Part shown: positions 16,537 through 25,087 of the stretch, piece after piece | Layout of the letters: each line of letters opens with the position of its first letter | Position numbering within the stretch: position 1 is the stretch's first letter | Assembly (NCBI GenBank): GCA_030625995.1 | Contig: DAOUPU010000002.1 | Location: 1 to 34,467 of the forward strand | DNA length: 34,467 nucleotides | Reading direction: 5' to 3' | Source of the DNA: Flavobacteriaceae bacterium | GTDB lineage: Bacteria; Bacteroidota; Bacteroidia; Flavobacteriales; Flavobacteriaceae | Program-made: the position numbers and the translations under genes | Notes under the pieces: model-generated | What the model was told of the DNA's origin: nothing | Databases searched by the model: none | What the model saw: only the letters and a program-made list of their open reading frames with translations

Positions 16537-17301
16537 CTAGGTTAAATTCTTTATGAATAAATCGGTATCCTGTTTAAAATCATCATGAATAAATTCCGAA
16601 TCAGTTTTGCATTTTACTTTTAGCAATTTAACATCTTTGTTCCATTTGTTTCCATCAAAAAAGGATAGTCCTTTAAAATCCCTCACTTTATATAAGGATT
16701 TCACTCCATAACAGGATCCTAAATAAACATAATCTAAATTATTCTCAGCAGCCCAATAAATCACACTCTGCATGATCCACTTACCCAAACTATATTCTTG
16801 ATATTCTAAGCTAAAAAATGCAAACCAATAATGTAGGGTGCCATTTTCTATTATGGTAATTACATAACCCACTTTTTTCCCCTCTAACATGAACTCAAAA
16901 ATATGGCTGATGCTCTTAGCATTTAATATGTAGTTTAATCTTTCTCTGCTTATCTCTGCCGTAAACCTTTTTGCAGCAAAATCCATACAGAAATTTTGAA
17001 AACCAGTTTCATTAACATCAAAATTATCGATAGAAATTACTTTGAATTCTGGTTGTAGAGAGGATATTTTTTTTTCTACTCTTCTGTTTTCAGAGGAAGG
17101 ATTAAAATCTTTCAATTCAACTCTTAAACTTCTTGCCAAATAATAAGTTTCGTGATCTAAGTGGATATTGTTAGAATAGGGTAAAAATCCTTTATTGTAA
17201 ATTTCTGGAATTTCTTTTTGTGATTCTTTGATACAATATATGGCATAATTAAATGTATAACTGTTATAATCAACAAGACTTTCTGATTTAAATATTTTCA
17301 T
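16537..17301 (-). CDS. Arginyl-tRNA-protein transferase-like / GNAT-fold protein
   Basis: GFLPYSNN...ETYYLARSLRVELKDFNPSSENRRVEKK and C-terminal acetyltransferase-like YSLGKWIMQSVIYWAAENNLDYVYLGSCY. Confidence 0.7.
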   Translation of the reverse strand: MKIFKSESLVDYNSYTFNYAIYCIKESQKEIPEIYNKGFLPYSNNIHLDHETYYLARSLRVELKDFNPSSENRRVEKKISSLQPEFKVISIDNFDVNETGFQNFCMDFAAKRFTAEISRERLNYILNAKSISHIFEFMLEGKKVGYVITIIENGTLHYWFAFFSLEYQEYSLGKWIMQSVIYWAAENNLDYVYLGSCYGVKSLYKVRDFKGLSFFDGNKWNKDVKLLKVKCKTDSEFIHDDFKQDTDLFIKNLT

Positions 17302-17342
17302 AGGAAGAACTAATAGAACGTAAACTTAATAAATAAACTCAA

Positions 17343-17376
17343 AAAACGCATCAAAATTTAAATTCTAATGCGTTTT
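17343..17376 (-). terminator. Rho-independent terminator downstream of the EF-G-like gene
   Basis: AAAACGCAT-16nt-ATGCGTTTT perfect 9-bp stem; T6 tract on minus strand. Confidence 0.8.
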
Positions 17377-17398
17377 CCGATCCAAATAAATAAAACTG

Positions 17399-19504
17399 TT
17401 ATTCTTGACTGATCAATTCTTTTTGGATATTTTGAGGTACCGGTTCAAAGGAGGCGAAAGTTGTCTTGAATGTTGCTCTTCCTTGTGTTTGCGATCTCAA
17501 ACTTGTGGAATACTTGTACAATTCCGCTAAGGGTACTTTTGCCTTGATTATTTGATGTTTCCCTTCACTATCCATACCGACAATTATTGCTCTTCGCGAC
17601 TGTAAATCGGTCATTACATTACCCATCAAATCTTCAGGTACTCTTACTACCAAATCTTGAACTGGTTCCATTAATTTTGGTTTTGCTGCCAAGAATGCTG
17701 CCTTAAAAGCATGCGCTCCGGCAATTTTAAACGAAATATCATTGGAATCAACCGAATGCATTTTTCCATCATATACCATTGCCCTGATATCTCTGGCATA
17801 AGATCCTGTAAGAGGCCCTTCCTCCATAACTTCCAGAATACCCTTCATAACAGATGGTAAGTATCTTGTATCGATAACACCACCGGTAATGCAATTGTAA
17901 AAGATTAATTTACCTCCCCAGGGCAAATCCACTTCTTCTTTTTTTCTTATGTTAAATCCTTCTGGTTCAGGTATTCCTTCATGCCAAGGCTCAATTTTTA
18001 AATGTACTTCACCAAACTGACCGGCACCACCTGATTGTTTTTTGTGTTTATAACTTGTGGAAGCAGGTCTTTGAATGGTTTCTCTGTAGGCTATTCTTGG
18101 TTGTTCAAATTCAACTTTGATACCGTATATGTTCAGTAGTGTCCAATTTATTGTGGCCAAATGAAGTTCTCCCTGACAATAAAGAATCAATTGTTTAATT
18201 TCTTTCGAATATCTAATTTCGGTAGTTGGATCCTGGCTATGGATTTTTTTAAATACTTCACCTAATTTTTCATCATCCTTTTTATTTGTAGCCTTTATCG
18301 ATTTTCGTATACGGGGTTCAGGAAATACAATTGGTTTAATGGTATTGTTAAAACCTTGTGCGCGCAAGGTGTCATTGGTTTCTGTATGTTTTAATTTCAA
18401 AGTAGCTCCTATATCCCCTGCAGTTAGCTTATCTACGGCGTGTCTTTTTTTACCGTCCATAATGTACAATTGATTTAAGCTCTCCACTTCATTAGTTCTC
18501 GAATTTACCAATCGATCATTTTGTTTTACTTCGCCCGATTTCACTTTAAAAAATGTTATTTGCCCTAGATTAGGTTCATGAAAGGTTTTAAAGATAAAAA
18601 GAGAAGTAGGCTCTGAAGCCTTACACACTATGTCATTTCCTTCTACACTTTGTTCAGGTTTTAAATCGGCTGCTGCGGGTGCTACATTGTCAATAAAGCC
18701 CATCAGTCTTCCACTGCCCATATCGTGTAATGCAGAGATACAGAAAACTGGAAATAATTCGTGATTCAACATCCCTTTTTGAATTCCAAGTCGCATTTCA
18801 TCTTCATTTAATGTTCCTTTATCAAAATATAATTCCATTAATTCTTCATCATTCTCTGCAGCTTTTTCCACAAGTTCGTTGTGTAAATGATCAGCAAGTT
18901 CTTTTTGATCTTCAGGAATTGCTAATTTTTCCGGTTTTCCGCCTTCTGGTTTGAACTTGTAAACTTTCATTTTTAAGACGTCAACAATACATTGTGACCC
19001 ATCAATGAGAATAGGATATTGTACTTTCACAGCATTGTTGCCAACCAGATCTAGTATGCTTTGAAAGCTTTGGTCAAAATTTGCTTTTGGATGGTCAATT
19101 TGATTTATTACAAATAGGGTAGGACGGCTAAAGCGATTAATATATTCCCAAATGATTTCTGTTCCAACTTCAACACCATGCTGTGCATTGATTACAGTAA
19201 CTAAGGAGTCTGCAACCCTCATGGTAGAGGCAATTTCACCAATAAAATCATCCAGTCCCGGAGTGTCAATAATATTGATCTTGTAGTTACGCCATTCAGT
19301 ATGTAGAGGTGTTGCAAAAATTGAAGTTTCTCTAACTTGTTCTATTTCGTGATAGTCAGAAACGGTATTTTTATCTTCAACTTTTCCTCTACGGTTCAGA
19401 AGCCCGGCTTCAAATAGCATTGTTTCTGCCAAAGTAGTTTTGCCACTATGATGAGCACCTACCAAAGCAATGTTTTTGATATGTTTTTCGTCGTATATTT
19501 TCAT
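17399..19504 (-). CDS. Elongation factor G-like paralog (EF-G2 type)
   Basis: P-loop GAHHSGKT, DTPGLDDF, domain IV/V hallmarks (GGAGQFGEVHLKIEP, VPLAELYKYSTSLRSQTQGRATF). Confidence 0.93.
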   Translation of the reverse strand: MKIYDEKHIKNIALVGAHHSGKTTLAETMLFEAGLLNRRGKVEDKNTVSDYHEIEQVRETSIFATPLHTEWRNYKINIIDTPGLDDFIGEIASTMRVADSLVTVINAQHGVEVGTEIIWEYINRFSRPTLFVINQIDHPKANFDQSFQSILDLVGNNAVKVQYPILIDGSQCIVDVLKMKVYKFKPEGGKPEKLAIPEDQKELADHLHNELVEKAAENDEELMELYFDKGTLNEDEMRLGIQKGMLNHELFPVFCISALHDMGSGRLMGFIDNVAPAAADLKPEQSVEGNDIVCKASEPTSLFIFKTFHEPNLGQITFFKVKSGEVKQNDRLVNSRTNEVESLNQLYIMDGKKRHAVDKLTAGDIGATLKLKHTETNDTLRAQGFNNTIKPIVFPEPRIRKSIKATNKKDDEKLGEVFKKIHSQDPTTEIRYSKEIKQLILYCQGELHLATINWTLLNIYGIKVEFEQPRIAYRETIQRPASTSYKHKKQSGGAGQFGEVHLKIEPWHEGIPEPEGFNIRKKEEVDLPWGGKLIFYNCITGGVIDTRYLPSVMKGILEVMEEGPLTGSYARDIRAMVYDGKMHSVDSNDISFKIAGAHAFKAAFLAAKPKLMEPVQDLVVRVPEDLMGNVMTDLQSRRAIIVGMDSEGKHQIIKAKVPLAELYKYSTSLRSQTQGRATFKTTFASFEPVPQNIQKELISQE

Positions 19505-19628
19505 AATACTTAGTTTTGTTGAATTTGTATAAAGTTATGAAAATATCAGAACTAATTTATGATAAAAGTTAGGGTATGGAAATAAGTTATTCAGTATTCA
19601 GAAATAAGGGTATTTGGAAGAGTAGAAA

Positions 19629-20642
19629 TCAAACAATATTTACTTCTGTGTCCAGGCCGATATCGAACTTTTCCAAAACAGCTTTTAAAATATTTTGTGA
19701 TAATTCATAAATTTCCAGACCGGTAGCATTTCCATGATTCACCAGTACCAAAGCTTGGTTTTTATGTACACCTGCATTTCCAAATCGCTTTCCTTTAAAA
19801 CCACATTGTTCTATCAGCCATCCTGCAGGTATTTTCACTAAATCCTCTGAGATGTTGTAGTTTGGTATTCCAGGATATTTTTGTTTTAAACTGTTGAATT
19901 TAGCCCTATTTATTACCGGATTTTTAAAAAAACTGCCACTATTTCCAATTTCCTTTGGATCGGGTAATTTACTTTTTCTAATAGCAATAACGGCATTGGA
20001 AACATCCTTGATGGAAGGAGCTTTAATGCTATTTTTTGTTAGTTCCTCTTGTATAGCACCGTAAGATGTATTTAAAGAATGCATTTTTTTCGTTAGCTTA
20101 AAAGTAACATTGGTGATGATAAATTTATTTTTATCAATATTCTTAAAAATGGATTCACGGTACCCAAAATTACAATTTGCTTTATCGAATTTTTTTATGG
20201 TGTTCGATGCAATTTCTAAGGCTTCCAGTTGGTAAAAAACATCTTTTATTTCAACACCATAAGCACCAATATTTTGCATTGGGCTGGTGCCTACATTACC
20301 TGGTATAAGTGATAAATTTTCTATACCGCCATAATTGTGTTCCAAACACCAAAGAACAAATTCATGCCAATTTTCACCTGCTTGAACTTTTACAAATACA
20401 GCGTTATTATCCGACTCATTTCCAACTAGCTCAATTCCTTTAATATTAATATGAACTACAGGTTTTTTAATTTTTTGGGTTAGTAGAACATTACTACCTC
20501 CACTCAGGACAAAAATATCCTTATGGCAGGAAATTATTTCTTTTAATTGAGATAAAGTATTTACCGAAATGAATTTTTCTGCAATGATATCAATACCAAA
20601 AGTATTGTACTTTTTTAAGGATATATTGTTCTGGAACTTCAA
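19629..20642 (-). CDS. murB: UDP-N-acetylmuramate dehydrogenase
   Basis: NISLKKYNTFGI, LSGGSNVLL, LSLIPGNVGTSPMQNIGAYGVE, GNSGSFFKNP motifs. Confidence 0.96.
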   Translation of the reverse strand: MKFQNNISLKKYNTFGIDIIAEKFISVNTLSQLKEIISCHKDIFVLSGGSNVLLTQKIKKPVVHINIKGIELVGNESDNNAVFVKVQAGENWHEFVLWCLEHNYGGIENLSLIPGNVGTSPMQNIGAYGVEIKDVFYQLEALEIASNTIKKFDKANCNFGYRESIFKNIDKNKFIITNVTFKLTKKMHSLNTSYGAIQEELTKNSIKAPSIKDVSNAVIAIRKSKLPDPKEIGNSGSFFKNPVINRAKFNSLKQKYPGIPNYNISEDLVKIPAGWLIEQCGFKGKRFGNAGVHKNQALVLVNHGNATGLEIYELSQNILKAVLEKFDIGLDTEVNIV

Positions 20643-21829
20643 TTTTTGTATTGTTCAAGTGCAAGTTTTATCAATTCAACAGACCGAATCAAACTTTTTT
20701 TATTTAATACATAGGCAATACGAATTTGATTTTTACCGGATCCTTTTGTTGAATAAAACCCACTGGCAGGAGCTACCATAACCGTTTCACCCTTGTCATT
20801 GAAACTTTCGAGCATCCATTGAGCAAAATCGTCCGCGTCATCAATTGGTAGTTCAGCAATACAATAAAAGGCACCTTTCGGGGTGGATACCTTTAAACCA
20901 CTAATTTTATTTAATTCTGAAACCAGAGTATTTCGTCTGTCAACGTATTCCTCGGTAACTTCATCAAAGTAATTTTGTGGTGTTTCTAATGCTGCTTCAC
21001 TTGCAATTAAGGCATAAGTAGGCGGGCTTAATCGAGCCTGTGCGAATTTTAATGTTGCTTGAATAATTTCTTTATTTCTCGAAACTATACAGCCAATCCT
21101 TGCGCCACACATGCTATAGCGTTTGCTAACAGAGTCGATCATTATTGCATTTTGATCAATTCCGGTTTCACTTAAAACGGAGTGATGTTGATGCCCATCG
21201 TAAATAAATTCCCGATAAACCTCGTCCGCAATCAAAAATAAATCATATTTCAAAACTAAAGTCTTTAACTTTTCGATCTCTTCTTTCGAATAAAGATAGC
21301 CTGTTGGATTGCCGGGATTACAAATTAGAATAGCTCTTGTTTTTGGTGTAATTAGTTTTTCAAATTCTTCAATTTTAGGTAGTGAGAAGCCATCATCTAT
21401 TGTAGAGACTATTGGTAAAATTTTGATTCCGTTAGCAATTGAAAATCCATTATAGTTGGCATAAAAAGGTTCTGGAATTATTATCTCGTCACCAAAATCA
21501 GTAATACTTCCTAAGGTAAATAACAAAGCCTCTGAACCTCCGGTTGTAACAATTATATCCTGAGCAGAAATATTGATATTGTGTTTTTTATAATAAGCAG
21601 CTAACTTTTCGCGATAAGTTTCCGATCCTTCACTGCGAGCATATGCCAGCACTTCTATATCATTGTTCCTAACGGCATCTAAGGCTACGCTTGGCGTTTT
21701 TATATCAGGTTGCCCTATATTTAAGTGAAAGACATTTAAACCTCTCTTTTTAGCATTTTCTGCATAAGGAACTAACTTTCTTATAGGAGATTCCGGCATT
21801 TTTTGCCCCTTTATGGAAATTTTTGGCAT
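20639..21829 (-). CDS. Pyridoxal-phosphate aminotransferase class I/II (aspartate aminotransferase-like)
   Basis: NPGNPTGYLYS, ADEVYREFIYDG, SVSKRYSMCGARIGC motifs. Confidence 0.93.
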   Translation of the reverse strand: MPKISIKGQKMPESPIRKLVPYAENAKKRGLNVFHLNIGQPDIKTPSVALDAVRNNDIEVLAYARSEGSETYREKLAAYYKKHNINISAQDIIVTTGGSEALLFTLGSITDFGDEIIIPEPFYANYNGFSIANGIKILPIVSTIDDGFSLPKIEEFEKLITPKTRAILICNPGNPTGYLYSKEEIEKLKTLVLKYDLFLIADEVYREFIYDGHQHHSVLSETGIDQNAIMIDSVSKRYSMCGARIGCIVSRNKEIIQATLKFAQARLSPPTYALIASEAALETPQNYFDEVTEEYVDRRNTLVSELNKISGLKVSTPKGAFYCIAELPIDDADDFAQWMLESFNDKGETVMVAPASGFYSTKGSGKNQIRIAYVLNKKSLIRSVELIKLALEQYKN

Positions 21830-21895
21830 GGTTTTAATTGATTAAACTTTGATACAAAATTGCAAAATATTATTTACTAATTCAGTTTTTTTTAG

Positions 21896-21923
21896 TTGAA
21901 TCTTTTTTTATTTTGTATCTTTA
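21896..21923 (+). promoter_or_regulatory. Candidate Bacteroidota promoter TTG-N17-TATCTTTA for the ytxH-like operon
   Basis: TTG 21896-21898, TATCTTTA 21916-21923 upstream of ATG 21955. Confidence 0.5.
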
Positions 21924-21954
21924 TTTAAATTAGTATTAACCAAAAACTATTGTT

Positions 21955-22317
21955 ATGTCTAGTGATTCAAAACTTTTAGTAGGACTTATAGTCGGAGCTG
22001 TAGCCGGAGCAGTGGCAGGTTTAATGTTTGCACCTGCATCTGGAAAAGAAACCCGGGAGAAAATTGCCGATAAGGCAAATGATTTAAAAGGCGATTTTGA
22101 GAGAAAATTTAACGATTTATCTGACAAAATTAAAGATCTTGAAGAAGATTCGATTCAAGATTTTAAAGCTAAATTTTACGATGTAAAAGGAGCAGTTAAA
22201 GTAAAATACGACCATATTGCAGCAAAAGTAAAACAATTGGAAAAAGAACTTGCTGAAAAAATGGAAGGCTTGAAAAAAGAAGCCAAGGAAGTAAAAGTTG
22301 AATCAAATACTGTTTAA
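21955..22317 (+). CDS. YtxH domain-containing protein
   Basis: LLVGLIVGAVAGAVAGLMFAPASGKETREKIADKANDLK. Confidence 0.92.
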   Translation: MSSDSKLLVGLIVGAVAGAVAGLMFAPASGKETREKIADKANDLKGDFERKFNDLSDKIKDLEEDSIQDFKAKFYDVKGAVKVKYDHIAAKVKQLEKELAEKMEGLKKEAKEVKVESNTV

Positions 22318-22340
22318 AATTTCACATTTAATTTTTAATT

Positions 22341-22694
22341 ATGGTAGAACTGATTAAAAAATATGTTGAAAATAGAATTCAACTTGTTAAATTAGAACTG
22401 ATCGGTGTTTTAGCAAATGTTGCTGCAGGATTGATTAGTTCTTTTTTAATTTTTATTATGGGAATGCTTATTTTACTAATGTTTAGTCTGTCATTAGCCT
22501 TTTGGCTGACTGGCATTTTTAATAGTGAAGTTATAGGTTTTGCTATTGTTGGTGGTATTTACACGTTAATTTTTATCATATATTTACGTTTTAGTAAAAA
22601 TATTATTGATACGAAAGTAAAAGATGCGATCGTAACAGCGGCTTTAGCTGATGAAGAAGAATTACCTGAATTTAATGAAAGTACTGAATTATGA
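22341..22694 (+). CDS. Phage holin-family / DUF1469-like membrane protein
   Basis: Two TM helices, KYVENRIQLVKLELIGVLANVAAGLISSFLIFIMGM. Confidence 0.75.
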   Translation: MVELIKKYVENRIQLVKLELIGVLANVAAGLISSFLIFIMGMLILLMFSLSLAFWLTGIFNSEVIGFAIVGGIYTLIFIIYLRFSKNIIDTKVKDAIVTAALADEEELPEFNESTEL

Positions 22695-23047
22695 GTAATG
22701 GTGTTAATTTCGAAATTAATTCTTATGAAGATTTAATAAGTGCCAAAAAAAGATTAAAATCAGAAATTGTAGATCAGGAAAATTCTTTTAGGAATAATCC
22801 TGTTTTTAAAATTTCTTCTTCTTTTTTTAGTGGAGATTCCTTTAAAGGCTCATTTCAAAAGTCATTCGATTCTTTATCTATTAATGATATAATAAAAACC
22901 GGCGAAAATTTATTGAGTACAGTTTTAATGGCGAATAAAAAAACACGTAAATTTTTTATTGCCTTCGTCGTGGCAAAAGAAATGGTTCCTTTTCTATTTA
23001 TGAAAATAAATGAAATGTTTAAACATAGTGATCCGATAGAGAAATAA
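22691..23047 (+). CDS. Conserved hypothetical protein, operon partner of the YtxH/holin-like genes
   Basis: 118-aa ORF overlapping the upstream stop by 4 nt. Confidence 0.65.
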   Translation: MSNGVNFEINSYEDLISAKKRLKSEIVDQENSFRNNPVFKISSSFFSGDSFKGSFQKSFDSLSINDIIKTGENLLSTVLMANKKTRKFFIAFVVAKEMVPFLFMKINEMFKHSDPIEK

Positions 23048-23163
23048 TTAATTTTCAAATTGTTAAGAATAAATTAAAATTTCCTTCCAAAAGCTAATGT
23101 TTTCTTAAATATATTGCTTTTATTTTTTTTTAGAGTAACTTGATAAATGTTATTTATAAAGTT

Positions 23164-24492
23164 ATGAATTTGAAGCAATTCTTTGTTTTCATTATAATAT
23201 ATGCACTTTCTTTTTCTCTTTGCGGTCAGGAGAAATTTTACCTTTCTAATAATTTAAAAAAAAGCAGTATTTCATTTCAATTGCTGAATAACCTGATAGT
23301 TATACCAGTAGAGGTTAATGGAATAGAATTATTATTTTTACTGGATACCGGGGTAGATAGAACGATCTTATTTAATTTGGCTACAAAGAACTCCGTGAGA
23401 CTTCAAGGAATGGAAAAAATCAGGCTTCAGGGTCTGGGAGAAGGCAGTGCAATTGAAGCTCTAAAATCAAAGAATAATACGCTTCGTATTGATCAAGTTA
23501 TAGGTAAAAGGCAGATGATATACGTACTTAGAGATGCCCAATTTCAACTATCTGCAAAAATGGGAATTGATATTAACGGGATCATTGGGGGAGATCTAAT
23601 AGAAGATTTTATTGTAAAGGTCAATTATTCTACCAAAAAAATTACTTTTTATGACCCTGCATTCTATAAGTACAAAAATTGTAAAGGCTGTTCTACTTTT
23701 CCTCTTGAGTTTTACAAACGAAAACCCTTGATCAATGTTAAAGTTGAAAATCATTTAGATGAAAAATTTGATGTTAAATTATTAATTGATTCGGGGGGTA
23801 GTGACGCACTGTGGCTTTTTGAAAGTTCACACCCTAAGATTGAAGTGCCGGAAAACTACTTTACCGATTTGCTCGGCCAGGGATTAGGTGGAAATATTTA
23901 CGGTAAAAGAAGTAAAATAAATAAATTGAAAATTGGAAATTTTGATTTTGAAAATGTTTCTGTTTCATACCCTGATTCGACTTCTATAGTAAGTGTTCAA
24001 AAGAATAAGGAAAGAAACGGTACTCTTGGCTCTGAAATTCTAAAGCGATTTCATATTATATATGACTATGGAAATAGCACGATTACCCTGAAGAAAAATG
24101 CGAACTACAAAGATATTTTTACGTATAACAAAAGTGGGATCGAGCTTGTTTATGGAGGAGATATGCTAGTTTCGGAAAAAAGACCTGTTTTTACAAGTTC
24201 TAATACGAATAATCAAAGTGAAAATTCCATCACTCAAATGATTTATACTTATAGTTTGGCGTACAAGCCCAGTTTCCAAATTTCGTTTATTCGCGAGAAT
24301 TCGACTGCTAAAAAAGCGGGATTGAGAGTTGGGGATATAATGTTAGAAATTAATGGTAAGACGGCCTATAATTATTCCTTAGAAGAGATAATTTTTCTTT
24401 TGTCAGGAAAAGAGAACAAAAGAATTCGACTAAAGGTAGATAGAGATGGTAGGCACTTGGATTATGCCTTCTTACTTAAGGATTTGCTGTAA
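23164..24492 (+). CDS. Aspartyl protease family protein with C-terminal PDZ domain (track start 23140)
   Basis: LLDTGVDRTILF and LIDSGGSDALWLF Asp motifs; PDZ region 'ENSTAKKAGLRVGDIMLEINGK'; signal peptide. Confidence 0.9.
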   Translation: MNLKQFFVFIIIYALSFSLCGQEKFYLSNNLKKSSISFQLLNNLIVIPVEVNGIELLFLLDTGVDRTILFNLATKNSVRLQGMEKIRLQGLGEGSAIEALKSKNNTLRIDQVIGKRQMIYVLRDAQFQLSAKMGIDINGIIGGDLIEDFIVKVNYSTKKITFYDPAFYKYKNCKGCSTFPLEFYKRKPLINVKVENHLDEKFDVKLLIDSGGSDALWLFESSHPKIEVPENYFTDLLGQGLGGNIYGKRSKINKLKIGNFDFENVSVSYPDSTSIVSVQKNKERNGTLGSEILKRFHIIYDYGNSTITLKKNANYKDIFTYNKSGIELVYGGDMLVSEKRPVFTSSNTNNQSENSITQMIYTYSLAYKPSFQISFIRENSTAKKAGLRVGDIMLEINGKTAYNYSLEEIIFLLSGKENKRIRLKVDRDGRHLDYAFLLKDLL

Positions 24493-24502
24493 TTGACGCA
24501 TG

Positions 24503-24526
24503 AAAAAAGCCCTTAAAAAAGGGCTT
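24503..24526. terminator. Bidirectional terminator AAAAAAGCCCTTAAAAAAGGGCTT
   Basis: 8-bp stem with 4-nt loop (24507-24514/24519-24526) between convergent genes. Confidence 0.75.
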
Positions 24527-24532
24527 AATAAA

Positions 24533-24970
24533 TTAGTTTTCAGAGACAATACTCTTCTTTTTTTGAAGATCCTCGGCTTCATCTTTCAAAACCCTTCCTT
24601 TTATTCTTAAAACTTTCGTCTGTTCAGAAGCATTTGAAGTGATTGTCACCGTTTTAGAAAACGGACCAACTCTATTAGTGGCATATTTAACCTTTATTTC
24701 ACCAACTTCTCCTGGCATGATCGGTTTTTCCGGCTTCGTTGGAACCGTACATCCGCAACTTCCTTTTACTTGAGAAATAATTAATGGTGTCTTTCCAATA
24801 TTTGTAAATTTAAAAACTCTGTTTCCATCAGAGTTATACGCTATATCGCCATAATCGATTACATCCTCTTCAAACTCAAATATCGGTACAATCGAATCAG
24901 GATTAACCTCTTGAGCTTTAGTTTGAATAGCAATGATTCCAATAAATAATAATAAAAGTAATTTTTTCAT
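24533..24970 (-). CDS. DUF1573 domain-containing protein (start chosen at MKKLLLLL)
   Basis: FEEDVIDYGDIAYNSDGNRVFKFTNIGKTPLIISQVKGSCGCTVPTKPEKPIMPGEVGEIKVKY. Confidence 0.93.
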   Translation of the reverse strand: MKKLLLLLFIGIIAIQTKAQEVNPDSIVPIFEFEEDVIDYGDIAYNSDGNRVFKFTNIGKTPLIISQVKGSCGCTVPTKPEKPIMPGEVGEIKVKYATNRVGPFSKTVTITSNASEQTKVLRIKGRVLKDEAEDLQKKKSIVSEN

Positions 24971-25087
24971 GACGTTTAAATTTTGTGCCAAAGTTAATGA
25001 ATTTTTGCATTAAAATAGTAACTAAAATAAAGGGAATATATTGCTTAAAATTGTAATTTTGCACCTTATTTTACATAAAATTAACAA

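Noticed and set aside
24965-24992. TTTGGCACAAAATTTAA on the minus strand upstream of the DUF1573 gene, resembling a sigma-54 -24 element
   Set aside because: No TTGC-like -12 at correct spacing, the implied start would fall inside the CDS, and the TTTG belongs to a better TAACTTTG (-7) match.
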